Of a stretch of DNA of 55,354 nucleotides, positions 44,039-51,702 are shown one piece after another. The notes beneath the pieces were generated by a model. It did no database searches, was not told the origin of the DNA, and saw only the letters and a list, made by a program, of their open reading frames with translations. The first letter of the stretch is position 1. Every line of letters begins with the position of its first letter. Source of the stretch: Bacteroidota bacterium (GTDB taxonomy: Bacteria > Bacteroidota > Bacteroidia > Bacteroidales > JAAUTT01); assembly GCA_021779665.1 (NCBI GenBank), contig JAJYAG010000022.1, forward strand, positions 1 through 55,354, given 5' to 3'. The translations under genes were made by a program, and so were the position numbers.

Positions 44039-45016
44039 TTAAAGCCTTATTAATTTCTCAACAGAAGCTTCGTCCATGCAAACCTGCGAGAGCATATCCG
44101 AAACATCAGCTGCAGTTATTTTGTCGAAATCTTCTTCGCGGGGAGTGATAAAAACACCACCCATGTCCACGCTGGCAGGGCTCAACAGGATCTGCTTTTC
44201 ACCCGTTTCGAAATATTGTTTGGGACGGTGCAGAATTCGTGGAAAGAGATGCACAACCCACTCGCAATCTTCTTTGTAGGCCAGGATGTTCATCATCGGT
44301 TCCTTCTCCTGGGGCTGCATTTTTTTAAATTCACGGTAAAATTCTTCGAAAAGCAGGCTCATCGAAGCCTTATCCCTGCCATTCATTGAAATAACACCCC
44401 GCTGGTAACCTTTCCAGGTGTAAACATTTACAAGCTTTTTCTCGCCGATCTGCTTCAGCAGAACCGGATTATGAAAGTCTTTTTCGATAGGAAGAAATCC
44501 TTTGGAACCGGCCTGAAAATGAAAATGGTCGGGAGCCGAAGCGCCACATTTCGGACCATTGTAAAAGACTACAAAATCGGGCAGCGCTTCCGCAAGGTCG
44601 AGCATATCTTCGAAATGACCTTCAATCAGCTGATCGGTGTGCTTTTCGATGGGTATTGTAAGATGTTTTGGGAAAATTGGAAAAGGGTTGATAAGAACAA
44701 TATACGCATCGTTGAAAGGAATACCACGCTGTTGTTTGGGCCGGTTCTGAGCACACAAAAAGCATGGCCGGGCTTCGATGGATTTTGTATCTACCTTGGC
44801 GGCCGAGGAAATTATGCGCTTTGGATTGAACTGCACCAATATCTCGAACCCGTTGAAAGGTAAGGTTTTGGTACGAACACTTTTCAGGTCGTTATAATTC
44901 AATGCCGGCAGCTCCCATTCGGCAAGCTGGTTTTGAATGAATTGATCGATTGTGGCCTCTCCCTGGCCCTCTCCAAAGGAGAGGGGGAATGCACCGGTTT
45001 GATGTTTTGAGTTCAT
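44039..45016 (-). CDS. DUF4922 protein, HIT/GalT-like nucleotidyl-transfer fold
   Basis: The 325-residue protein starts most likely at ATG 45016; a GTG at 45037 lies inside a repeat. It has a His-rich HIT/GalT-type motif, CGASAPDHFHFQAGS (about residues 173-187), and NPFPIFPKHLTIPIEKHTDQ, as in ATP adenylyltransferase, GalT and GDP-hexose phosphorylases. Such enzymes transfer a nucleotide to or from a sugar phosphate, so it could generate or break a nucleotide sugar. Residues 8-21 (GAFPLSFGEGQGEA) are encoded by a dispersed palindromic repeat and are probably disordered. The next gene (GNAT) is three bases away. Confidence 0.78.
   Translation of the reverse strand: MNSKHQTGAFPLSFGEGQGEATIDQFIQNQLAEWELPALNYNDLKSVRTKTLPFNGFEILVQFNPKRIISSAAKVDTKSIEARPCFLCAQNRPKQQRGIPFNDAYIVLINPFPIFPKHLTIPIEKHTDQLIEGHFEDMLDLAEALPDFVVFYNGPKCGASAPDHFHFQAGSKGFLPIEKDFHNPVLLKQIGEKKLVNVYTWKGYQRGVISMNGRDKASMSLLFEEFYREFKKMQPQEKEPMMNILAYKEDCEWVVHLFPRILHRPKQYFETGEKQILLSPASVDMGGVFITPREEDFDKITAADVSDMLSQVCMDEASVEKLIRL
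44954..44990. repeat. GC-rich palindromic repeat, copy C, inside DUF4922 gene
   Basis: GGCCTCTCCCTGGCC then CCCTCTCC-AAA-GGAGAGGG forms the same hairpin as copies A, B and D. It is read in frame on the minus strand as FPLSFGEGQGEA near the protein start. Confidence 0.82.
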
Positions 45017-45028
45017 ATAATTAATTAA

Positions 45029-45154
45029 AGCCCTCACCCCGACCCTCTCCCAAAGGGAGAGGGAGGAAATACACAGGCATTTTCTTATTTGTCATTAATC
45101 CTAAAAGTTGCTCCACTCCCCTCTCCTCCCTGGAGTGGGGCTGGGGGTGAGGCT
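45029..45154. repeat. GC-rich palindromic repeat element, copy D (complete)
   Basis: The left end AGCCCTCACCCCGACCC and the right end, inverted, AGCCTCACCCCCAGCCCC are near-identical. Hairpins CCCTCTCC-CAAA-GGGAGAGGG and CCACTCCCCTCTCC.. / CTGGAGTGGGG are inside. It ends two bases before the GT2 stop codon and occupies the gap to the DUF4922 gene. Confidence 0.85.
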
Positions 45155-45156
45155 TC

Positions 45157-46620
45157 CTACACCTTCTGCCCTTCCTTCACATACTGCTGCCGTGCCCAGA
45201 ATTCGAGTGTGCGGATCCTGTCTTTATATAAATTATGGCCGTTAAGCTTTTGAATATCGAGCGATGCATCGGAGTTTTCTTCCCAGCGGCGACACAGATA
45301 CAATGGTTCGTAAATACGGCCGATCTGGTAATACCGGCTGATATTCAGACCCAGCGCATAATCTTCTCCATAGCTTACATTGGGAACTTTTACCTTGCGG
45401 ATTACGGGTGTGTAAAAAGCTCTGGGCGCTCCCAGACCATTAATACGCAAAGCATTATTGCGGCCGTTATCAGGTGTCCATTCCTTATGGTCGATCAAAC
45501 CCGGGGGTATTTCCTCGAGTTTGAAGTTTACCATCCTGTACGAACCCACGAGCATGGCACAGTTCTGTTCATAAAAAGCAGCAACCACACGTGCAATAAC
45601 ATTACCATCAATATAAAGATCGTCGCTATCGAGCTGAATGGCAAACTTACCGCACTTTGGATGCATAATGCCTTCGTTCCAGCAACCGCCTATACCCAAG
45701 TCTTTACGTTCAGGAACAATAAGTTCCACACGCGGATCTTTTGCGGCAAACGATTTGATCAGATCGGTAGTTCCGTCAGTCGAAAAGTTATCAATAATCA
45801 GCAGGTTGAATTTGAATGTAGTTTTTTGGCTCAAAACCGATTGTATAGCATCGCCAATAGTCTTTACCCGGTTACGGACGGGAATAATTACCGATGCCTC
45901 GAACTCGAAATTCCCTTCATTAAATTCAATTTTACGGAACTGCGGACTCAACCAGGCTCCAACTTCTTTTAGGTGAGCGGTACAGGCTTGTTCCATCTCG
46001 ATCTGCACCTGACGGTTTTTGGGATCGACATAATCGAACTGCTTTTCGCCCGATTTGCGGGTATCGGTTTCAATAACCGTGTAAAGCATCTCAGGAATGC
46101 GCACCAGCTTTTGCTTTTGAGAAACTTTCAGTCGCAAATCGTAAAAACCGGCAAATTTATATGGCACTGCCATGCGCGAAACAGCATCTTTCAATGCAGG
46201 AGCACTATAAAAGAGCAAAGAGCCAAAATCGAAATCGTCGCGCAGACTGCCGTCCTGGTAATCGATAACGGGATGTGGCTGCCGGTTTCCTTCTTTCATT
46301 TCGAAATAATCGGAGTAAACCATCCCGGCACCGCTATCGCTGCAAATCTGCATAAACCTATCGAGCGCGTGCTGACCCAAATCGAACGGAAGATGTTTGT
46401 TGTAAATCAGCACAAAATCACCCGAAGCTTTTGCAGCTATTTCTTTCAAAGTCTCAGTTGCAGCAATATTTTCAGCAATAATCCATCCATCAGGACCTGC
46501 AACATCCATTTTTTCTTTTCCGACAGCAAAAACCTGTTTCACTGATCCCGAAGCCTTCAGCACCTCAACATTGTGGCGGAGATCTTCTGCATTAGCTGCC
46601 GAAACAAAACATGTTATCAT
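45157..46620 (-). CDS. Two-domain GT2-family glycosyltransferase
   Basis: The 487-residue cytoplasmic protein has a canonical GT2 (GT-A) domain from about residue 243: EASVIIPVRNRVKTIGDAIQ, LLIIDNFSTDGTTDLI and the metal-binding IQLDSDDLYIDG. The first 240 residues resemble a second, degenerate GT-A domain (SGDFVLIYNKHLPFDLGQHA, then GAGMVYSDYFEMKEGN) where the usual DxD is less clear. There is no membrane helix. Donor and acceptor are unknown. It is 28 bases after the amidase gene and in the same operon, so it may act on a sugar from, or a surface glycan linked with, peptidoglycan turnover. Confidence 0.86.
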   Translation of the reverse strand: MITCFVSAANAEDLRHNVEVLKASGSVKQVFAVGKEKMDVAGPDGWIIAENIAATETLKEIAAKASGDFVLIYNKHLPFDLGQHALDRFMQICSDSGAGMVYSDYFEMKEGNRQPHPVIDYQDGSLRDDFDFGSLLFYSAPALKDAVSRMAVPYKFAGFYDLRLKVSQKQKLVRIPEMLYTVIETDTRKSGEKQFDYVDPKNRQVQIEMEQACTAHLKEVGAWLSPQFRKIEFNEGNFEFEASVIIPVRNRVKTIGDAIQSVLSQKTTFKFNLLIIDNFSTDGTTDLIKSFAAKDPRVELIVPERKDLGIGGCWNEGIMHPKCGKFAIQLDSDDLYIDGNVIARVVAAFYEQNCAMLVGSYRMVNFKLEEIPPGLIDHKEWTPDNGRNNALRINGLGAPRAFYTPVIRKVKVPNVSYGEDYALGLNISRYYQIGRIYEPLYLCRRWEENSDASLDIQKLNGHNLYKDRIRTLEFWARQQYVKEGQKV

Positions 46621-46648
46621 AAGTAATTATTTAGCTCGTTAATATCTA

Positions 46649-49624
46649 TTATTTTTTAAGGAAATTCAATATCTGCAACATAAATTCTTTTCTTTCCTGA
46701 TCCGTTTTTAAGGTCTCGAAAGGAAATCCGCAAACCACACTCCGGTAATTACCTCTGAAGCCCACACCGGCACTGCTGTTGTTTTGTTTGTACCGGAAGA
46801 TTGTTTTCGCTCCGGAGCCTTCAGGATCAATGGCATCGGGCGCTTCAACCGTGTAAATGGCAGGATCGTAAGAGGCATTGAAACTGAAATTACCCTGCAG
46901 CAAAGGTGCTGAATCGTCGGTGGCGTAAAATTCGCCGTTGTTAACAGCATGATTTGTTCTCCACTGGAAATGCAGCACTTTCGCCGCAAATTTTATGGCT
47001 GTGGAATCGCCGGTTTCCAACAAATCGGTTCCGGTGTAGGCGCCCGAAAGGAATATCCCTTTGCCGTTATCCGAAAGTTCTTTGAGCTTATTCAAAAAAG
47101 CAGGTGTATAAATCTGGAAATCTTTTACTCCTTTTTTCATGAAGGAAGGAACGGATTTCTCTTCTCCAAGCACAACATCCACAACATCAAAGGGTGATGT
47201 GTTGAACGAGCTTTGGTTAAAAACCTCATCGCTCACCGAAATAAATGAGTAACCATTGGCAAGAATGGCTTCCCCGTGCACTTTTGTAAAATCGAAAGTA
47301 TTTCCGGGAATCACTTTCCCTTCCATGTCGCCATAACTGGCCCCCCAGCCGGGACTATCGTCATCTTTCCAATCTGATTTGCGGTTGAAATCATATTGAT
47401 TGCCCACATGCCCGATTTCGGAATGATACGGCACACCCTGATCATCCCACCAGGCAATGCCGGCCATGTTCCCCTGATCGAAGAAAGCAGGACCGCTTAC
47501 CCTGTCAAAACCATTTACCACCAGAACGGTTGGAGCGGTTTCGTTTTTAATGCCCACCGCAAGCACTTCTGATGGAAAGCTTTCGCCGCCTTCATTCAGG
47601 GCAGTTACTTTATAACTGTAGATTTCATCATATTTGCCAAGGGTCAGAGTTAAAAAGGTATCGGTAACCACAACACCGTTATCAAAGCCGCCGTTTCCAA
47701 TTCTTTTATAAACTTTATAACTATGAGGTTTGGCAGTTACTTCGAGTGAATCCAAAACGGGCTTCCAGCTAAGACGAATTGCCTTATTCCCAAGGTTGGA
47801 AATTGCAAAATGATCGACCGGTAAAGGCTGAACCACATAAGGCCTGTTTTGCTGATAAGCCATATATTTCAGCAGGGCTTTGTAAATGGCGCGGCTGACT
47901 GTAAACCTGAATCGTGGATCGAGACTGTATTTCATATCGGCGACATTCTGGTGCGACAACAGCTCAAGCAAGACTGCCGGAACAATCTGTCGATAAGCTT
48001 CAGAATAACCGCGATCCCACATGTCGCGGTGGGTCCAGTCGGGTTTAAACTGCGCACGGATGTCGTCAACAATTTGCGAATGGACCAGATCGGCCAAATC
48101 CCGGCTCGTCATCTTCGACTGTCCGTTGGGGAAAATACCGTTATTCTTTTCGGTGCTGTAAATGGTGAGTGTGCCAATAACCGTATCGTTTGGCGTTGTA
48201 CCTGCATCGGTATGAAAAGCCATGGATACATCAACAGGGATATTCAGACCCGTATTGAAAGAACTGCGATACTGAGGTTTTGACGAGCCAATCAGGTAAT
48301 TGATCCATTCCCCGCGCGACTGAAGATCGTCGGTATAGTCGTTTTTGCCTTTGTTGAGATTATAAACCAGCGTGTCGGGAGCGCCTGCATACTGCAGATA
48401 ATAGCGGGCAGCTTCCATATACCGTGGCCTTCCGCTTTCTTTCCACTGGTAGTTCACTTTGCTGTTATCCATGGGTCGGCGGGCTACACTGCCCATCCCT
48501 CCGCCAAAACGAACAGCATCGGTGGATATATAGCCATCTTCCGTTCCTTTAATATTGATGGAAACGCCTCCCGATGTACCTTTTTCAAACTCGAAGTTTC
48601 CGAGATAAACCCAGGTGCTGCCACTCATGCGCTGATTAACCAGAAAGCGGGTCTCGCCACCGAGGTGTTTCACAATGTATTCGACAGAAGAACTGTTCGA
48701 ATTATCCTGCAGGTACGACACATAAACAGCATAATTGCCTCTTTCAGGTATTGCCGGAACATAATCGATTACTCTGCCGGCATTCTTTTTGGGATCAATC
48801 CTCAACGAAGTTCCCGACTCAAAAGGTCGGTCGCCGTAATAAAGGGTATCTTTCGGAGCAAAGCCCTTTTTTATTTCATCGTAAACCAGTTCAACGGGCA
48901 TCAGGATGTTTGACAAACCCCGTCCGTTGTTATCCACCACCACTTCGTGTACCTGGGTATCGCGCTCTCTTGGAAGAAAAACTGTTGCTCCGGCATTTTC
49001 GAGCATGGGAACGATGTACTGGTACATATACATCAGCGGATGCACATCCTCCACGGTGCCAAAAAGGCGCGCCCGCTGGTATTCCCAGCGATCGAGCGTG
49101 GTTTCATAAAAGTAACCGTGACTGGGCCACAGCGCTATATTATTATTGTATAATCCTTTCGACGGAACCTGCGCATCCACTCTTCTAACAAGGGGTATCC
49201 GGTTCACCGAAAAAACATCGTTCCTTTTTTCGTCTACCGGCAAAGTTTTTCTTGCCCAGTTGGGGACCAGATCCTGAATGATTGCTTTATTCGAAAAAAT
49301 CTGAAGTTCGTAATCGCTGAACTTTTTACCAAGCTTTTCTGCTATTGTGCCATAAAGTTTTTGGGAAACATCCTCGCGTATGGGCAGGTACGACAAATCG
49401 GGTGCAAAGTAAATTCTGAAATTTTTATCGGCAACGGAAAGCTTAAAAGAATCAATTTTTATTTTCTGAAATTCTTTTAAATCAATCTCCGCTTTTTTCC
49501 AGTTATCCAGTCTCTTTTCAGCTTGTCTCTTCAGTCTTTTTTCTTTGCCCGATTGTGCAAAAACCTCATTAGAACTTAAAAGAAAAGCTAAGCCTAATAA
49601 TACTGTAACACCTAAGTATCTCAT
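46649..49624 (-). CDS. Exported N-acetylmuramoyl-L-alanine amidase with golvesin and FN3 domains
   Basis: The 991-residue protein starts at ATG 49624 (a TTG two codons earlier extends the frame) with a signal peptide of 23 residues (GLAFLLSSNEVFA). The Amidase_3 zinc motifs are split: His169 in ALWPSHGYFYE, His471 in VSMAFHTDAGT and catalytic Glu554 in VLLELLSHQN. A golvesin-like beta domain (about 262-375, ERGNYAVYVSYLQDNSN) is inserted in the enzyme. An FN3 domain (about 620-715) and a C-terminal glutamine-amidotransferase-like domain of unknown role follow. The enzyme cuts between MurNAc and the stem peptide, producing denuded glycan. It is the first gene of the leftward operon. Confidence 0.88.
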   Translation of the reverse strand: MRYLGVTVLLGLAFLLSSNEVFAQSGKEKRLKRQAEKRLDNWKKAEIDLKEFQKIKIDSFKLSVADKNFRIYFAPDLSYLPIREDVSQKLYGTIAEKLGKKFSDYELQIFSNKAIIQDLVPNWARKTLPVDEKRNDVFSVNRIPLVRRVDAQVPSKGLYNNNIALWPSHGYFYETTLDRWEYQRARLFGTVEDVHPLMYMYQYIVPMLENAGATVFLPRERDTQVHEVVVDNNGRGLSNILMPVELVYDEIKKGFAPKDTLYYGDRPFESGTSLRIDPKKNAGRVIDYVPAIPERGNYAVYVSYLQDNSNSSSVEYIVKHLGGETRFLVNQRMSGSTWVYLGNFEFEKGTSGGVSINIKGTEDGYISTDAVRFGGGMGSVARRPMDNSKVNYQWKESGRPRYMEAARYYLQYAGAPDTLVYNLNKGKNDYTDDLQSRGEWINYLIGSSKPQYRSSFNTGLNIPVDVSMAFHTDAGTTPNDTVIGTLTIYSTEKNNGIFPNGQSKMTSRDLADLVHSQIVDDIRAQFKPDWTHRDMWDRGYSEAYRQIVPAVLLELLSHQNVADMKYSLDPRFRFTVSRAIYKALLKYMAYQQNRPYVVQPLPVDHFAISNLGNKAIRLSWKPVLDSLEVTAKPHSYKVYKRIGNGGFDNGVVVTDTFLTLTLGKYDEIYSYKVTALNEGGESFPSEVLAVGIKNETAPTVLVVNGFDRVSGPAFFDQGNMAGIAWWDDQGVPYHSEIGHVGNQYDFNRKSDWKDDDSPGWGASYGDMEGKVIPGNTFDFTKVHGEAILANGYSFISVSDEVFNQSSFNTSPFDVVDVVLGEEKSVPSFMKKGVKDFQIYTPAFLNKLKELSDNGKGIFLSGAYTGTDLLETGDSTAIKFAAKVLHFQWRTNHAVNNGEFYATDDSAPLLQGNFSFNASYDPAIYTVEAPDAIDPEGSGAKTIFRYKQNNSSAGVGFRGNYRSVVCGFPFETLKTDQERKEFMLQILNFLKK

Positions 49625-49665
49625 AAACAATTTTTAGTGTAGCTAATTATGTAAAAAGATCAGTC

Positions 49666-49696
49666 CAAAAATAAATAGTCTTTTTAAATTTTACAA
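49666..49696 (-). promoter_or_regulatory. Promoter of the leftward peptidoglycan operon
   Basis: On the minus strand TTG (49694-49696 complement) and TATTTTTG (49666-49673) are 20 bases apart, matching the Bacteroidota TTG / TAnnTTTG promoter. The leader before the amidase ATG would be about 35 bases. Confidence 0.62.
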
Positions 49697-49722
49697 TAGT
49701 TGTAATACATGTTATATATTAC

Positions 49723-49752
49723 TTGTTAATTTTTATAACTTTTATACTTTTG
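49723..49752 (+). promoter_or_regulatory. Promoter of the murK-murQ-nagB operon
   Basis: TTG (49723-49725) is 19 bases before TACTTTTG (49745-49752), a full match to the Bacteroidota consensus. It is divergent to the leftward promoter, with -33 boxes about 27 bases apart, and predicts a leader of about 130 bases before murK. Confidence 0.72.
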
Positions 49753-49811
49753 CAGAGTAAATATAACCATCATATAAAATGAAATACACAACCTATTAAT
49801 TGAAAATTGGG

Positions 49812-49846
49812 AATTTACAACTATTTAATCGTAAATTATAAGTTGT
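49812..49846 (+). other. Overlapping inverted repeats in the murK leader
   Basis: AATTTAC (49812-49818) can pair with GTAAATT (49831-49837), while ACAACT (49817-49822) can pair with AGTTGT (49841-49846). The two share bases, so the hairpins exclude each other. This could be a switchable leader, but both are weak AU helices. Confidence 0.3.
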
Positions 49847-49890
49847 TATTGTTTATATATTATTGCTGGTAAGAAATATTTCAAAGGAAT

Positions 49891-50745
49891 ATGGCAAATA
49901 TACTTGTTGCGGACAGCGGATCAACAAAAACACACTGGATTTTGTTTAGAAATGACAGGAAAGAGGCTCCTTTCATCACTTCAGGAATTAACCCTTTTTA
50001 TCAGGATACTGAAAGTATTGTAGATACGATTGAAAAGACCCTTCTGAAAAATGTTATAATACAACCTGATCATATATTCTTTTATGGAGCAGGATGTGCT
50101 AATCAGAAGCAGGAAATTGTAATGAACGCTTTGAAAAGAATTTATCCCGCATCGGATGTTTTTGTAGGAAGTGACCTTCTAGGTGCAGCAAGATCTCTAT
50201 GCCAGAACAAAAGCGGAATAGCATGTATTCTGGGAACCGGTTCAAATTCCTGTTTTTACGACGGTAAAGAAATCGCAGCCCATGTTTCTCCGTTAGGCTA
50301 TATTTTAGGTGACGAAGGAAGTGGTGCAGTTTTAGGAAAAACATTAATCTCGGATATTTTGAAAAACCAACTACCGGAAGTTGTTTCTCAACGGTTTTTC
50401 GATACTTACCAGCTGAATGTAAACAGCATACTCGATTCAGCCTATAAACAGCCGTTCCCCAACCGTTATCTGGCGCAATTTGCGAAATTCATAGGCGATA
50501 ATATCGAGATCCCGGAAGTGGAAAACATAGTTCGGGAAAGCTTTGAAGAATTTATTACCCGCAATGTGATGCAATACGAACAGGTAAAAACGACTGAAAT
50601 ATACTTTACAGGAAGCATTGCATGGTATTTTCAGGATCAGCTTATAAGAACCCTTGAAAAGTTTGGACTCAAAGCTGCAAAAATTACAAAAGCTCCTTTA
50701 GACGACTTAATAACCTATCATAATCAGCATTTAGCATTGATCTAA
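49891..50745 (+). CDS. murK: BadF/MurK-type N-acetylhexosamine (MurNAc/GlcNAc) kinase
   Basis: The 284-residue ASKHA-fold kinase has the phosphate-1 loop LVADSGSTKTHWIL, FYGAGCANQ, the phosphate-2 loop ILGTGSNSCFYDG and LGDEGSGAVLGK. MurK proteins of this family phosphorylate MurNAc (and GlcNAc) at C6, and the length fits. The murQ gene begins on the next base after the stop codon, which strongly supports MurNAc as the substrate. A transferred phosphate makes MurNAc-6-phosphate for MurQ. It is the first gene of the rightward operon. Confidence 0.88.
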   Translation: MANILVADSGSTKTHWILFRNDRKEAPFITSGINPFYQDTESIVDTIEKTLLKNVIIQPDHIFFYGAGCANQKQEIVMNALKRIYPASDVFVGSDLLGAARSLCQNKSGIACILGTGSNSCFYDGKEIAAHVSPLGYILGDEGSGAVLGKTLISDILKNQLPEVVSQRFFDTYQLNVNSILDSAYKQPFPNRYLAQFAKFIGDNIEIPEVENIVRESFEEFITRNVMQYEQVKTTEIYFTGSIAWYFQDQLIRTLEKFGLKAAKITKAPLDDLITYHNQHLALI

Positions 50746-51621
50746 ATGTTTGAACTTAAAAATTTCAAAATGGAACTTGAGAATAACAAGGAAACAAAAA
50801 TGAGTGTTACCGAGACATCTTCTTTGTACGACAATCTTGAATCGATGTCGGTCCGGGAATTACTCGACAATATTAATCAGGAGGATGCCAAGGTACATGT
50901 TGCCGTGAGACAGGCAATTCCTCAAATTCAGCAGTTAGTGGAGCGGGCGGTGGCGAGGATGAAAAAAGGCGGTCGTCTCTTTTATATTGGTGCAGGCACC
51001 AGCGGACGTCTGGGCGTATTGGATGCTTCGGAGGTTCCTCCTACATTTGGGGTTCCTGATAATATTGTTATCGGACTTATTGCCGGTGGCGACGGGGCCC
51101 TGCGCAAAGCAGTTGAAGCCGCAGAGGATCATCCAACCAAAGCCTGGGATGACCTTATGAAATTTAATATCAACAGCAACGATACTCTGGTAGGTATAGC
51201 AGCATCGGGAACTACGCCTTATGTAATAGGCGGTTTAAAAATTGCCCGCGAACATGGGGTACTCACAGGTTGTGTTACCTGCAACCCCAACAGCAAAATG
51301 GCCGAGACCGCCGAAATTCCTATTGAAGCCATTGTGGGTCCCGAATTTGTTACCGGCAGTACGCGTTTAAAAGCAGGTACTGCACAAAAAATGATTTTAA
51401 ATATGATTACTACCTCAATTATGATTAAATTGGGTAGGGTAAAAGGTAATAAAATGGTAAACATGCAGCTTACCAATAAAAAGCTGATAGAACGCGGTAC
51501 ACGGATGATTGTGGAAGAGCTGAATATTCACCGCGACGAGGCAAAACGTTTACTTCTGTTAAACGGGTCGGTAAAAAAGGCCATTGAAAACTATGCTGAA
51601 AATCAAGCTTCAGACAAATAG
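50746..51621 (+). CDS. murQ: N-acetylmuramic acid 6-phosphate etherase
   Basis: The 291-residue SIS-domain enzyme splits the lactyl ether of MurNAc-6-P to give GlcNAc-6-P and D-lactate. The motif FYIGAGTSGRLGVLDASEVP with the catalytic Glu96, and IAGGDGALRKAVEAAEDH with Glu127 (matching E. coli Glu83 and Glu114 by spacing), are intact, as is GIAASGTTPYVIGGL. The start is uncertain: ATG 50746 abuts the murK stop, but ATG 50770 or 50800 (MSVTETSSLYDN) fits homologues better. The length is close to the E. coli enzyme. It is coupled to murK. Confidence 0.96.
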   Translation: MFELKNFKMELENNKETKMSVTETSSLYDNLESMSVRELLDNINQEDAKVHVAVRQAIPQIQQLVERAVARMKKGGRLFYIGAGTSGRLGVLDASEVPPTFGVPDNIVIGLIAGGDGALRKAVEAAEDHPTKAWDDLMKFNINSNDTLVGIAASGTTPYVIGGLKIAREHGVLTGCVTCNPNSKMAETAEIPIEAIVGPEFVTGSTRLKAGTAQKMILNMITTSIMIKLGRVKGNKMVNMQLTNKKLIERGTRMIVEELNIHRDEAKRLLLLNGSVKKAIENYAENQASDK

Positions 51622-51702
51622 CTTTCTTTTCATAGAACTATAGCAACAGAAAGTGGTTTATAATGTGATTTTATCCGTACGGAAATATAATTATACACAC
51701 AA

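Noticed and set aside
45017-45037. GTG start of DUF4922 at 45037
   Set aside because: It lies within repeat copy D, and an ATG seven codons later gives the same domain.
45235-45972. Plus-strand frame of 245 codons opposite the GT2 gene
   Set aside because: It lies wholly antisense to a gene with clear GT2 motifs; no own domain is visible.
46649-49624. Xanthan lyase annotation, often given to golvesin-domain proteins of this type
   Set aside because: The zinc-binding His/His/Glu pattern of Amidase_3 is present and the locus context is peptidoglycan.
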